Shown one piece after another: positions 16,128 through 25,500 of a stretch of 39,802 nucleotides of DNA (the stretch's first letter is position 1; each line of letters starts with the position of its first letter). A program made the translations under genes and the position numbers. The stretch comes from Deltaproteobacteria bacterium. GTDB lineage: Bacteria; Desulfobacterota; Dissulfuribacteria; Dissulfuribacterales; QOAL01. The notes under the pieces are model-generated. The model worked only from the letters and a program-made list of their open reading frames with translations, made no database searches and was not told where the DNA came from. The stretch covers positions 1-39,802 of the forward strand of contig WFZZ01000057.1 in NCBI GenBank assembly GCA_015489315.1. Direction: 5' to 3'.

Positions 16128-17333
16128 CTAATTAGAAAAATTTTGATATGTCTTTATTGGTAACCTCTCACATGGACCAATGCCTTGAAAGCATGTGTCA
16201 GCGCCTTTGATCCAGCCATAGCCGCTAAGATCGTTTTCCCCAACATCCATGTTAATGAATATCCAGCCATTAGTCGTTTTGAAAATGGCTTGAGCATACT
16301 CATTAGGCTTAAGAATACCTTTCAGGCCGTATTTTTCTCCAGGGCCTCTAAAGACCTTAGTTTTCATTCCGCCAATAAAACAAAATTTTGGTTGTGGTGG
16401 TTCAGTTTCTTGAATGTTTCTACAATCACCAGAAAGAAAAGCTGTTCCATTTAACGGTGTCCAGCGAAGCCTAAACGGTCCAACATTACAAGCCTGGGCA
16501 ACACCTGGATCAAAGCCAACCCAGGTTCCATTTTTTGAAAATGAAAGCACTTCAACCTTTTCAGCCGGATTTAAGGTGCCAAATTTTTCACTTTTATATG
16601 AAGGATAGAAAAAGACAGGTGTTTCCTTTAAGGGGATCAAAAGACAGGTTTTGTGTGCATCTTCTTCAGAATCATATTGTTCTCCCATAAATCCAACATA
16701 ATATATACGGCTTTTAAATTCCCACCCAAATCCATAGACCTTAAGAGTTTTTATAATATTTGGAGCAATTTTTAATCCTAAAAGATCAGGGGATTGCCAT
16801 GTGAAAGTAGCAGTGATGGGTTTTTGGCTAAAATGTTTTTTGTCAGGAGTCCCCTTACAATTGTTGTAAAATCCATGATACCATCTGTGCTTATTCCCTT
16901 TTTTATTAAGATAGGTAATGGAAATTTGTAAGGCTCCTTCTGGAAACCACCTTGGGTTCCAGTTGGCAATATTTCCACCCCTTTCATAAAGAATTTCTCC
17001 CTTAATTTTGACATAAAGGTGCCTTAGATTTGAGACTTTAATGTTTAAGGGAAATACAATACCTGCCGCACCTCCGTCATTTCCTCCTTGTATGCGTTTT
17101 AATTCAATTATCTTACCCTCTTCACCATCGATTATGTTAACGCTATTTCGTCCATGGACTAAGGAGCCTGGCTGGAGCCATAAGTTCCAGCATCTTCTAG
17201 ATGTGATAAGGTTTTTCCCTAATATTTCCGCGGCATAATAAGAGGCATCCTCTAGTTCTCCCTTAACTGCTATGGGTTTATAAAAAAGAGGGCTTAAAAG
17301 GACAAAAAGTATCCAAAGTCTCTTACGTTTCAT
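16128..17333 (-). CDS. Secreted protein of unknown function with tandem SH3-like segments
   Basis: A 401-residue protein that I cannot assign to a named family. Residues 1-25 form a signal peptide. Residues about 40-225 look like a beta-sandwich (alternating strands, many Trp and Tyr, LRHLYVKIKGEILYERGG, GALQISITYLN), in the manner of carbohydrate- or ligand-binding folds. Two SH3-like segments follow at about 238-300 and 325-380: each has an FGTL/LKGI turn, an A-or-V-rich strand and an NGTWVGF or NGWIFINM strand ending in a W. Eight or so cysteines suggest disulfides in the periplasm. It precedes the fliK-like gene by 35 bases on the same strand, but a flagellar role is not shown. Confidence 0.7.
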   Translation of the reverse strand: MKRKRLWILFVLLSPLFYKPIAVKGELEDASYYAAEILGKNLITSRRCWNLWLQPGSLVHGRNSVNIIDGEEGKIIELKRIQGGNDGGAAGIVFPLNIKVSNLRHLYVKIKGEILYERGGNIANWNPRWFPEGALQISITYLNKKGNKHRWYHGFYNNCKGTPDKKHFSQKPITATFTWQSPDLLGLKIAPNIIKTLKVYGFGWEFKSRIYYVGFMGEQYDSEEDAHKTCLLIPLKETPVFFYPSYKSEKFGTLNPAEKVEVLSFSKNGTWVGFDPGVAQACNVGPFRLRWTPLNGTAFLSGDCRNIQETEPPQPKFCFIGGMKTKVFRGPGEKYGLKGILKPNEYAQAIFKTTNGWIFINMDVGENDLSGYGWIKGADTCFQGIGPCERLPIKTYQNFSN

Positions 17334-17456
17334 TTTTTATCCCCCTTTATCTTTATAATTTAATTTCTGATTATAGCTAAATAGCCTCCTTTTTCCATTT
17401 AATAAAGGAATGTCCAAAATTTTTAGATTTTTTAGATAAAAAAGCTCTTTTTTCTC

Positions 17457-17485
17457 TTGACAATAAAAATCTATTGATCTAATAT
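17457..17485 (+). promoter_or_regulatory. Sigma-70-type promoter for the DVU0772-like gene
   Basis: A perfect TTGACA at 17457-17462 is followed, after 17 bases, by TAATAT at 17480-17485 (four of six matches to TATAAT). The predicted start is near 17492, giving a leader of about 45 bases that contains the stem-loop at 17499-17517. It is one of the best -35 boxes in the window. Confidence 0.65.
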
Positions 17486-17498
17486 TTAACTAACTAAA

Positions 17499-17517
17499 AA
17501 AGCCCCCTAGGGGCTTT
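17499..17517 (+). promoter_or_regulatory. 5' leader stem-loop ahead of the DVU0772-like gene
   Basis: AAAGCCCC at 17499-17506 pairs perfectly with GGGGCTTT at 17510-17517 around a three-base loop. On the plus strand it would sit about seven bases from the predicted RNA 5' end and about nine bases before the GGGAGG ribosome-binding site. It may protect the mRNA 5' end. Read on the minus strand the stem is followed by six T's, so it could instead be a terminator for leftward transcripts, although no minus-strand gene ends next to it. Confidence 0.5.
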
Positions 17518-17536
17518 ATGAAAATGGGAGGCCCTT

Positions 17537-17917
17537 ATGCAGTTTTTGGATCTTCAAAAATTAAGGCAGAGAAGAGATATAGTTAATCGGATTGATTGGA
17601 ATATGACTCCAGAAAAGGCAGTAGATATGTATCTTGAGTGGGGTGCAGGATGGACTAGGGGTAATGATTTTGTTAGAGGTGAAGGCGATGAGTCCATTTA
17701 TTTTGTTTTATATGAATGGGAGACACCTCCTCAAGTCACCCTATTAAGAAGAAATTCAAAAGAAGTAGAAGAGCTTGCCAAGATTCCAATAGATAAAAAG
17801 TTTTATATAAAGACCATAGAAGAAGGTGGTAAAAAGGCTGGCGTAGGAGTGTATGCCCCAACAAAGGAGTTAAAAAAGTGGTTGTCTGAGGTGCTATCAG
17901 GCCCTCCAGTAGAATAG
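17537..17917 (+). CDS. Conserved small protein, DVU0772-like
   Basis: A 126-residue cytoplasmic-looking protein without signal or membrane segments. The N-terminal half has KLRQRRDIVNRIDWNMTPEKAVDMYLEWGAGW, and the C-terminal half LLRRNSKEVEELAKIPI and YAPTKELKKWL. From memory this resembles the family named after DVU0772, found mainly in sulfate-reducing deltaproteobacteria and of unknown function; I could not check this. ATG 17537 has GGGAGG five bases upstream. The gene is a single transcription unit with a strong promoter, a leader hairpin and a near-ideal terminator, which suggests high expression. No function is proposed. Confidence 0.8.
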   Translation: MQFLDLQKLRQRRDIVNRIDWNMTPEKAVDMYLEWGAGWTRGNDFVRGEGDESIYFVLYEWETPPQVTLLRRNSKEVEELAKIPIDKKFYIKTIEEGGKKAGVGVYAPTKELKKWLSEVLSGPPVE

Positions 17918-17962
17918 ACTAACTGACCCCTCCTTTCTTGTTGTTATTTCCTTCCTCCTCTC

Positions 17963-17998
17963 TGGCCGCCTGGTAAATCCAGGCGGCCATTATTTTTC
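17963..17998 (+). terminator. Rho-independent terminator after the DVU0772-like gene
   Basis: An 11-base perfect stem (TGGCCGCCTGG at 17963-17973 with CCAGGCGGCCA at 17979-17989) closes a five-base loop TAAAT and is followed by TTATTTTT. The GC-rich stem stands out from the AT-rich surroundings. It lies 46 bases after the stop codon and closes the transcription unit. Confidence 0.9.
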
Positions 17999-18065
17999 AG
18001 GCAAGGGCTTTTCCCTTGATGAAATTTTAAAATTTTTTATTTTGTTGGCCAAAGGATTACAAAAA

Positions 18066-18485
18066 ATGTCCTATCTTTTGGTGTCTAAAAAAAAACAACT
18101 ACTCTCGGCAGCCATCATGTGGTCAGCAGTCGGGATTTTTCTCTTTTTACGTGGGGTTATAAATATCTCACTTCTAGATGATCCCTATAAATATCTTTGG
18201 GTGACCATTGCTCTGGCCCTTGGGGTCTTTAAGGCAAAGTTTGTCCTTGAAAAGACGGCAAAAAGGATAATTGAAAGGATATTAAAAAGAGATGATCCCT
18301 CACATTTTTTTGGTTTTTTGCCTTTAAAAAGCTGGATACTTATTGGTTCAATGATCGGGCTAGGTATCCTTCTTAGACACAGTCCCCTAAATCGTTCTTT
18401 GGTATGGAGTGTCTATGTGGCAATTGGAGCTGCCCTTTTTGCATCAAGCCGCATCTTTTGGAAAGGCTGGAAGGGTGTTTCTTAA
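18066..18485 (+). CDS. Four-helix inner-membrane protein, unknown function
   Basis: A 139-residue protein with about four predicted membrane helices (AAIMWSAVGIFLFLRGVI; LWVTIALALGVFKAKFVL; WILIGSMIGLGILLRHSP; WSVYVAIGAALFASSRIFW) and a basic cytoplasmic loop between the second and third (KTAKRIIERILKRDD). I do not recognise a functional family. ATG 18066 is preferred over TTG 18042 because AAAGGA lies about nine bases before it. It follows a strong terminator, so it must use its own promoter, which I could not define. It converges on the methyltransferase gene with a 12-base gap. Confidence 0.72.
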   Translation: MSYLLVSKKKQLLSAAIMWSAVGIFLFLRGVINISLLDDPYKYLWVTIALALGVFKAKFVLEKTAKRIIERILKRDDPSHFFGFLPLKSWILIGSMIGLGILLRHSPLNRSLVWSVYVAIGAALFASSRIFWKGWKGVS

Positions 18486-18497
18486 AAATTAATCAAT

Positions 18498-19781
18498 TTA
18501 GATTTTGATTTTCCTTGATACAAATATGGTTCCAAAAACAGGATTTCCTGCCTCTTTTCTAAGAACCAGGTCTTTTTCTGAAAGGATAGACCCTCCCTTT
18601 TCTTTAAGTTTTTCTCTTACATAGTCCTTATTATGAGCGAATCTTCCAGTTCTTTGAAGCCTAAAGTCACTATTGCCAGGTAACTTTTCAACAGAAAATC
18701 CAAAAATTGAATTAGGCTTAAGGATTTTGTAAACCTTTTCAAAGACTCTAGATAGATCGCCAAAATAACAAAGGCAGTCAGAGCTATAGATGAGGTCAAA
18801 TGAAAGGTCATTTTCCCATTCATCAAGTATATCTGCCTCTATCAGCTTATCATAAAGCCCCTTTTCTTTTGCTATGCCAAGCATTTTGGGGCTACAGTCT
18901 ATCCCAACAAGATGTATTGCAAAGGGCCGATAGAGCTCTGCTCCAAGGCCTGTGCCACAGCCAAGATCAAGTATATCCATATCCTTTCTTAAAAAGGGTT
19001 TTAATCCATCAAATAGGTGCCTTGGTGTATTGTATTCAAGATCCTTTAGAAGTTTTTTTTCAAAGACATGTGCCCAGTCATCAAAGGTCTTTTTTACATA
19101 TTCCTTAGGTGCCCTGTCGGTTAAATTTTGTTCCATGCAATTTAAAAGGAATTTTGCCGTGGGCTCCTGAGGAGCCCTTTTAAGGACCCAGCTAAGTTCC
19201 TTTTTCGCCCCTTTAAAATCCCCGTACCTAAAAAGAAGGACTCCAAGATTGAAGTGGGCAGAATAATAATCATTATCCAACTCAATAGCCTTTAAAAGGG
19301 CCTTTTTTGCCTTATGCAACTCATCCAGTTCCTCATAAATCACTGCAAGATTGTTAAATGCCTTTGCATAGCCAGGCGAAAGCTCGCACACCCTTTTAAA
19401 ACAGGAAAGGGCCTTTTTATAATCACCTTCTTCCTTATAAATAAGCCCCAGATTATTCCATGCATTAACAAATCCTTCATCAAGTTTTAGAATACGTTCA
19501 TAGATTTTTTTCGCCGCCTTAAACTCCCCTAAAGATTGTTTAACCATTGCCAGGTTATAAAGGGCCGGAAGGTAGTCTTTTTGAATCCTTAAGCACCTTG
19601 AAAGATATTTTTCTGCCTCAAGGAAGTTTTTTCTCTGAAGCAAAATGGCAGAAATTGCATTCAGTATCTGAAAATTTTCAGGATCAAGCTCAAGACATTT
19701 CTTGAAATGCCTTTCAGCCCCTTCTAAGTCTCCCCTCTGTTGACAGATTAGGGCCATTTTTATTCTCTTTTGAATATCCAT
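18498..19781 (-). CDS. TPR-repeat protein fused to SAM-dependent methyltransferase
   Basis: A 427-residue protein in two parts. Residues about 5-215 form six tetratricopeptide repeats (for example AWNNLGLIYKEEGDYKKALSCF). Residues about 230-425 form a class I methyltransferase with motif I LDLGCGTG (271-278), the acidic GIDCS of motif II (about 293-297) and a FDLIYSSDCLCYFGDL motif IV-like strand. The TPR part probably binds a protein or complex; the methyl acceptor is unknown. I chose ATG 19781 over TTG 19805; neither has a clear ribosome-binding site and ATG 19757 is also possible. It is flanked by genes on the opposite strand and stands alone. Confidence 0.88.
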   Translation of the reverse strand: MDIQKRIKMALICQQRGDLEGAERHFKKCLELDPENFQILNAISAILLQRKNFLEAEKYLSRCLRIQKDYLPALYNLAMVKQSLGEFKAAKKIYERILKLDEGFVNAWNNLGLIYKEEGDYKKALSCFKRVCELSPGYAKAFNNLAVIYEELDELHKAKKALLKAIELDNDYYSAHFNLGVLLFRYGDFKGAKKELSWVLKRAPQEPTAKFLLNCMEQNLTDRAPKEYVKKTFDDWAHVFEKKLLKDLEYNTPRHLFDGLKPFLRKDMDILDLGCGTGLGAELYRPFAIHLVGIDCSPKMLGIAKEKGLYDKLIEADILDEWENDLSFDLIYSSDCLCYFGDLSRVFEKVYKILKPNSIFGFSVEKLPGNSDFRLQRTGRFAHNKDYVREKLKEKGGSILSEKDLVLRKEAGNPVFGTIFVSRKIKI

Positions 19782-19823
19782 AATAGGTTCATAAAAAGAA
19801 TTCAAAATTTGCCGTTTAGCTTC

Positions 19824-19852
19824 TTGTCAAAGTGCCTATTACATAATATAAA
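19824..19852 (+). promoter_or_regulatory. Sigma-70-type promoter for the efflux operon
   Basis: TTGTCA (19824-19829) and TATAAA (19847-19852) are separated by 17 bases, each matching five of six consensus positions. The predicted start is near 19859, giving a leader of about 95 bases before the tolC-like ATG. A second TATAAT-like box near 19936 has no good -35 partner. Confidence 0.6.
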
Positions 19853-19955
19853 TGGGCACAAATTCAATGCTAACTATCGTTTTTCGTTAAATTTTTGGGG
19901 AATCTATAAGTCTATACTGAACAATTAGCAGCATATAATTTGGTTAATAATACGA

Positions 19956-21359
19956 ATGAGTCAGGGAAAATTTTATTTTAAAAAGGCAGGGATTTTTTGC
20001 TGCATTTTTTTTGTGGGGTTCCTATTTCTGTACAGCCCAGGTTTTTGCAAGGAGGAAGGCCAAAGACTTTCTCTAAAGGAGGCCTTTCAAAATGCCCTTA
20101 ATCATAATCCTATTATTCTCAAGGCTATTGCCCAAAAAGAAAAGGCACATGCCCATGTCTTTAAGTCCATTAGCGCCTTTTTACCAAAGGTTAATTTTGA
20201 ATTTGGATATACGAGGTCAAACAATCCAGTAAAGGTCTTCTCTGATAAGCTTAACCAGGCAGATTTCAGGACATCTGACTTCGACGTGGATATCCTTAAC
20301 AATCCCGATTACAGAAGTGCCTGGCAGGCAAGATTTATAATGACCCAGCCTGTATTTAACCAGGGTCGAGAAATAATTGGCTATAAGACCTCAAGGCTTT
20401 TGGAAGAAATGTCCAGGCTGGGGCTAAAGGGTGCAGGCCAGGATGTTCTTTTTAACGTAGAAAAGGCCTATTGCCAGGCCCTTTTGGCCAAGGAGAAGGT
20501 GGATGTTTTGGAAACCGCCTTTAAAACGGCCCTCTCTCATGAGAGGCTGGCCAGCAAAAGATATGAGGCGGGTCTTGTTTTAAAATCAGATGTATTGAGT
20601 GCAAGGGTTCAAAAATCAACCATTGAAAGGGAGCTTTTTAAAGCGAAATCTGATTATAAAATTGCCATGGCTGCCCTTAATAGGGCCATGGGCTTAGGGC
20701 AGGATAAGATGTGGGAACTTAGCCCCTTAGATAATGAAAAAAAGGACCCTGATGCACTTAGTGTGTTAATTGAGAAGGCCAAAAGGTTTAGGCCAGAGCT
20801 CCTTCTTGTAAAAGACAAGGAAGAAATTTCATCATATATGCACAAACAGGCCCTATTTCAGTTTTTGCCCTCGTTTAATCTTCATGGGATCTATCAGACA
20901 GATAGAGAGAATCTGGCCTATTTTGGAGGAGATTCCTGGACATTTATGGCTACCCTTTCCATGAATCTTTTTAATGGCTTTGGTGATAAGGCCAATCTAG
21001 ATGAGGCATCTGCAGAAGTAAGACGTGCCCAAGCCGAATTCAAAGAAGCGCTCCAGGGTATAGAGCTTGAAGTCAGAAAGGCCTATTATGACTTTTTGAC
21101 TGCCAAAAAACAGCTTAAGGTGGCCCGGGAGTCAGTTAGTCAGGCTATAGAAAGCCAAAAGATACTTAAAAATAGATATCAAAACGGTCTTGCACTCATG
21201 GTTGAACTTCTGGCCGCAGATACAAATGTAAAAATGACTATGCTTGAAGAGGCCAAAGCAAGGTTTGATGCAAGGCTGTCATGGTCAAAGTTAAAGAGAA
21301 AGGTGGGTATTTTGGGCAAGGATGTATTGGAACAAGAACTTTCAAATAACCACCAGTGA
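19956..21359 (+). CDS. TolC-family outer-membrane efflux protein
   Basis: A 467-residue outer-membrane channel of the TolC family. A signal peptide covers about residues 1-31 (KKAGIFCCIFFVGFLFLYSPGFC). The mature part starts LSLKEAFQNALNHNPIILKA, the usual opening helix, and has the two internally related halves of the family, with long amphipathic helices (for example EVRRAQAEFKEALQGIELEVRKAYYDFLTAKKQLKVA). It forms the exit duct of the tripartite pump encoded with the next two genes. No clear ribosome-binding site precedes the ATG. Its stop overlaps a GTG codon of the next frame. Confidence 0.93.
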   Translation: MSQGKFYFKKAGIFCCIFFVGFLFLYSPGFCKEEGQRLSLKEAFQNALNHNPIILKAIAQKEKAHAHVFKSISAFLPKVNFEFGYTRSNNPVKVFSDKLNQADFRTSDFDVDILNNPDYRSAWQARFIMTQPVFNQGREIIGYKTSRLLEEMSRLGLKGAGQDVLFNVEKAYCQALLAKEKVDVLETAFKTALSHERLASKRYEAGLVLKSDVLSARVQKSTIERELFKAKSDYKIAMAALNRAMGLGQDKMWELSPLDNEKKDPDALSVLIEKAKRFRPELLLVKDKEEISSYMHKQALFQFLPSFNLHGIYQTDRENLAYFGGDSWTFMATLSMNLFNGFGDKANLDEASAEVRRAQAEFKEALQGIELEVRKAYYDFLTAKKQLKVARESVSQAIESQKILKNRYQNGLALMVELLAADTNVKMTMLEEAKARFDARLSWSKLKRKVGILGKDVLEQELSNNHQ

Positions 21360-21367
21360 GAGGGGAT

Positions 21368-22558
21368 ATGCAAGGGAAATTTAAGCCAAATCCTGTCATC
21401 CTTATATTTTTGGGCGTTGTTTTTTTGTTTTTCGGTTGTGGCAAGAAAGAGGATCAAAAAGGGCCTTCTAATTCACATGCTGTCCGGGCCGATACCATTG
21501 TGGTTGAAAAGACCAGAGTCCCTGCAATGAGGATTTTCCCTGGAAGGGTAAGGTCCAAGGTTCAGATAATGCTTGCCTCTAAACTTCCAGGTTATGTAAA
21601 AGATGTTCCCGTCAACATAGGTGATGAAGTGAAAAAGGGCGACTTACTGGTCTTGGTAGATGATACAGATGTAAAGGCAAGGATAAAGACACTTCAGGAA
21701 ATGAGAAGAGCGGCCAAGGCCCAGTTGAATGCCATTGAGGCCCGATATGAATATTCAAAGATAAACTATGAAAGATTTAAAAGGCTCTACAAAGAGGAGT
21801 CTGCTACCAAAGACGAACTTGACAGGGCCAGAACCGAGTTTCTTGCCATGAAGAATCAGGCAGATGCAATTAGGTCCAAGATTAAAAGTATTTCTGCTCA
21901 AATACGAGAGGCAAAAAATCAGCTTTCTTATTTAAAGATACTTGCCCCATTTGATGGATGGGTTGCCGATAGAAAGGTTGACCCAGGGACTTATGTAAAT
22001 CCAGGGATGCCTTTGATTCGTTTTGATGGAAAAGATGTAGGGTTCTGGTTTGAAGCCGCGATTGATGACAGTTTATTTGAAAAGGTTAAGATAGGTAAAA
22101 AGGTAAGGATTGTAATTCCAGCCATTGGAAGTACTTCTGCCACAGTGGTGCACAAACAGGAGTCCTCAGACCCATCTACCCATACCTTCACCCTTTTGGC
22201 TGACCTCGACAAAATGTCTCAACTTAAAAGCGGTCTTTTTGGAAGGGTTTATATAGAACTCGGCTTTCATGATTCTCTTTTGCTTCCAGAAAATGTTCTT
22301 ATTCAAAGGGGTGGAATTACCGGGGTGTATGTTGTAGATGCCTCCAATACCGTTCACTGGCGCATAATAAGGACCGGAAAAAGGTGGGTTAAGACAAAGG
22401 ATGGCTTTTTGCCTGTTCTAAAGGATACAGAGGGCATAGAAGAAAAGAATCAGAGGGTTTCAGGGCATTTTGTTGAGGTGTTAAGCGGGCTATTGCCTGG
22501 AGAGAGGGTAATCTCGTCAAATTTATTAAAGGTCAAAGAGGGAGACAGGGTTGAGTAA
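21368..22558 (+). CDS. RND efflux periplasmic adaptor (membrane fusion) protein
   Basis: A 396-residue adaptor, probably a lipoprotein: hydrophobic PVILIFLGVVFLFFGC ends in a lipobox-like FFGC. A lipoyl half-motif follows (ASKLPGYVKDVPVNIGDEVKKGDLLVLVDD), then a coiled-coil hairpin at about residues 90-180, the second lipoyl half (LAPFDGWVADRKVDPGTYVNPGMPLIRF), and the beta-barrel and membrane-proximal domains. ATG 21368 follows GAGAGGGG; a GTG at 21356 would add four residues and overlap the TolC gene. Its 3' end overlaps the RND gene by eight bases. Substrate cannot be judged from sequence. Confidence 0.92.
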   Translation: MQGKFKPNPVILIFLGVVFLFFGCGKKEDQKGPSNSHAVRADTIVVEKTRVPAMRIFPGRVRSKVQIMLASKLPGYVKDVPVNIGDEVKKGDLLVLVDDTDVKARIKTLQEMRRAAKAQLNAIEARYEYSKINYERFKRLYKEESATKDELDRARTEFLAMKNQADAIRSKIKSISAQIREAKNQLSYLKILAPFDGWVADRKVDPGTYVNPGMPLIRFDGKDVGFWFEAAIDDSLFEKVKIGKKVRIVIPAIGSTSATVVHKQESSDPSTHTFTLLADLDKMSQLKSGLFGRVYIELGFHDSLLLPENVLIQRGGITGVYVVDASNTVHWRIIRTGKRWVKTKDGFLPVLKDTEGIEEKNQRVSGHFVEVLSGLLPGERVISSNLLKVKEGDRVE

Positions 22559-25500
22559 CATGGATAGCTCCCAAAGGCCCAGTGCCACACATAATGCACC
22601 TTTTCTAACTTGGGTTACCAAGACCTTTGTTGATTCAAAGCTTACGGGGCTGATAGTCCTATTTGCTATTTTGCTAGGGGCCTTTGCAATATATTTCACC
22701 CCCAGCGAAGAGGAACCTCAGATAGTGGTTCCAATGGTGGATGTAATGGTTAGCATGCCAGGGGCATCTCCATCAGAGATAGAAAAAAGGGTCATTGGGC
22801 CAATGGAAAGGCTCCTTTGGGAGATCCCAGGTGTTGAGTACGTCTATTCAACCGCAATGGATGGAAAGGCCTTAACGGTTGTAAGGTTCTATGTGGGAGA
22901 GGATACTGAAGACAGCCTTCTTAAAACCTATGATAAGCTCTATTCTCATTTTGACTGGATACCCCCTGGATGCAGCAAGCCCCTTTTAAAGCTTCATTCC
23001 ATTGACGATGTGCCCATAATATGTCTTACCCTTTGGGGAGATAACCACGATGCCCAGGGCCTTCGTACAGTTGCAGCCCGTCTTAGAGAAGAAATAAAAC
23101 AAATTCCTGGTATAAGCGAGATTTTTATAAAGGGAGGGCTTAGACGGGAGTTGAGGGTAAGGTTAAGGCCAGAGGCCCTTGCTACCTTAAATCTCGATCC
23201 CGCAGATATAATTGGTGCCCTTTCTTCCCAGAATCAGGCCTCGTGGATTGCAGATATTACAAAGGACAATAGTGCCTTTTCCCTTAGGCTCAACAACTTT
23301 TTTTCCACTCGCGAGGAGGTCGAAAGGGCGGTTGTAAAGGTTGTTGATGGAAAGATTGTCCGTCTGGGCCAAATTGCAGATATTGTTGATGGGCCAGAGG
23401 AGCCAGAATCCTATGTGTTAATAGGGGCTGGCAAGGGTCATAGTTATAAAAAGGGAGTAGAATTCGGCCCTTCAAGGCTTAAAAATGCAGTCACCATTGC
23501 AGTTGCCAAGAGAAAGGGCTGGAACGCCACCTACCTTGCCAACAAGGTTCTTGAAAAGGTAAAGGCCACAAAGGGCTTTATTCTACCAAATGATATTCAT
23601 TACGTTGTCACTAGGGACTATGGAGAAACTGCCAAGGATAAATCCAATGAGCTTTTAGAGCACCTCGCCATTGCTACTATATCTGTGGCAATTTTGATGG
23701 CCTTGCTCCTTGGTTTAAGGGCAAGCCTTGTGGTTCTTGTGGCAATACCTGTCACCCTGGCCCTTACACTATTCATTTATTACATACATGGTTATACCCT
23801 TAACAGAGTTACCCTTTTTGCCCTCATCTTTTGCATAGGTATCCTTGTTGATGATCCTATCGTTGGTGTGGAAAACATAGTCAGACATGTACGGCTTCCC
23901 TTTAATAGGGGAAGGCCCTTAAAATCCATTATTGTTGAAGCTGTTGTAGAGGTTGGAAGCCCTCTAATACTTGCCACCTTTACGGTCATAGTGGCCATTC
24001 TTCCTCTTGCCTTTGTAAGGGGTTTGATGGGGCCTTACATGCGCCCAATGCCAGTTGGGGCCTCGGTTGCCATGTTCCTTTCCATGGTCATCTCTTTTGT
24101 AATTACACCTTGGACTGCCTATCATATTCTTGGAAGAAAGGAACAGGAAAAGGTTGAAAAAGACAACTGGCTGGACAGGGTTTACCGTTGGGCCATGTGG
24201 CATCTAATTGAAAAGCCTCACCAAAGATGGCTTTTTTTAGGGTTTATGGCCATTTTATTTCTTGTCTCCTGTTCTCTTATCTATTTCAAGGTGGTCCACG
24301 TAAAGATGCTTCCCTTTGACAATAAAAGTGAGTTTCAGGTCATAATCGATATGCCAGAAGGCACTGCCCTGGAAGAGACTGCAAAGGTAGCCGAGGAGCT
24401 TGGGGCAGTTCTCTCAAAAGAGGACGTAGTTACAGATTATGAGCTTTATATAGGTACGGCTGCTCCCTTTAATTTCAATGGTCTTGTAAGGCATTATTAT
24501 ATGAGGCAGGGGCCGAACGTGGCAGATATACAGGTAAACCTTGTTCCAAAGCATGAGAGGGATGAACAGAGCCATCCCATTGCAAAAAGAATCAGGCCGA
24601 AGCTTCAAAGGGTTGCAGAAAAATATGGAGCAAGGATTAAAGTTACTGAAATTCCACCTGGTCCACCGGTCCTTCAGACCCTTGTGGCCGAAGTCTATGG
24701 GCCTGATTATGAAAAGCAGATTGATGTAGCCAGGAAGATAAAGGCCATATTTGAAAATACAGAGGGTGTGGTGGATGTTGACTGGTATATGACAGATCCC
24801 CAGCCAGAACTTAGAGTGATTGTGGAAAAGGATAAGGCGGCTGCTCTTGGTGTTCCTCCAGAAAGGGTCCTAAAGGTGCTTCAGGCCTATGTTGCCGGGG
24901 CAAAGGTGGGGCTTTTGCATGTTCCAAATGCCCCTGAAGATGTCCCTATTGTTGTGAGACTTCCAAGGGCAGAGCGGTCAGGTGAATTAGACCTTGCATC
25001 AATGAAGGTAAGGTCTATGTCTGGTAAGATGATTTCCATTTCAGAAATTGCCCATATCAAACATGTTATTAAACCCCATCCAATTTACCATAAGAACCTA
25101 AAGCCTGTTGTATATGTTACAGGAGATGTTTCAGGATTAGAGGAAAGCCCAGTATATGCTATTTTAAAGGTCAACAAAGCCCTTCAAAAATTAGAGACTC
25201 CAGATGGAAAGACTGGGATCGAGGTCTATTACACCCAGCAGCCTTTTAATTCAAGTACATGGGCCATGAAATGGGATGGCGAATGGCAGGTGACCTATGA
25301 GGTCTTTAGAGATATGGGTGCTGCCTTTGCAGTTGTAATAGTTCTTATCTATGTACTTGTTGTTGGATGGTTCAGGTCTTATTCTGTTCCGCTGGTAATA
25401 CTTGCTCCAATTCCTCTCTCTCTTATTGGAATTATCCCAGCCCATGCCATGATGGGAGCCTTTTTTACAGCCACGTCAATGATAGGTTTTATTGCCGGTG

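Noticed and set aside
19854-19880. Plus-strand GGCAC...TGC near the tolC-like gene, considered as a sigma-54 promoter
   Set aside because: Spacing between GG and GC is 12 bases rather than 10, and a good sigma-70-type promoter is present at the same place.
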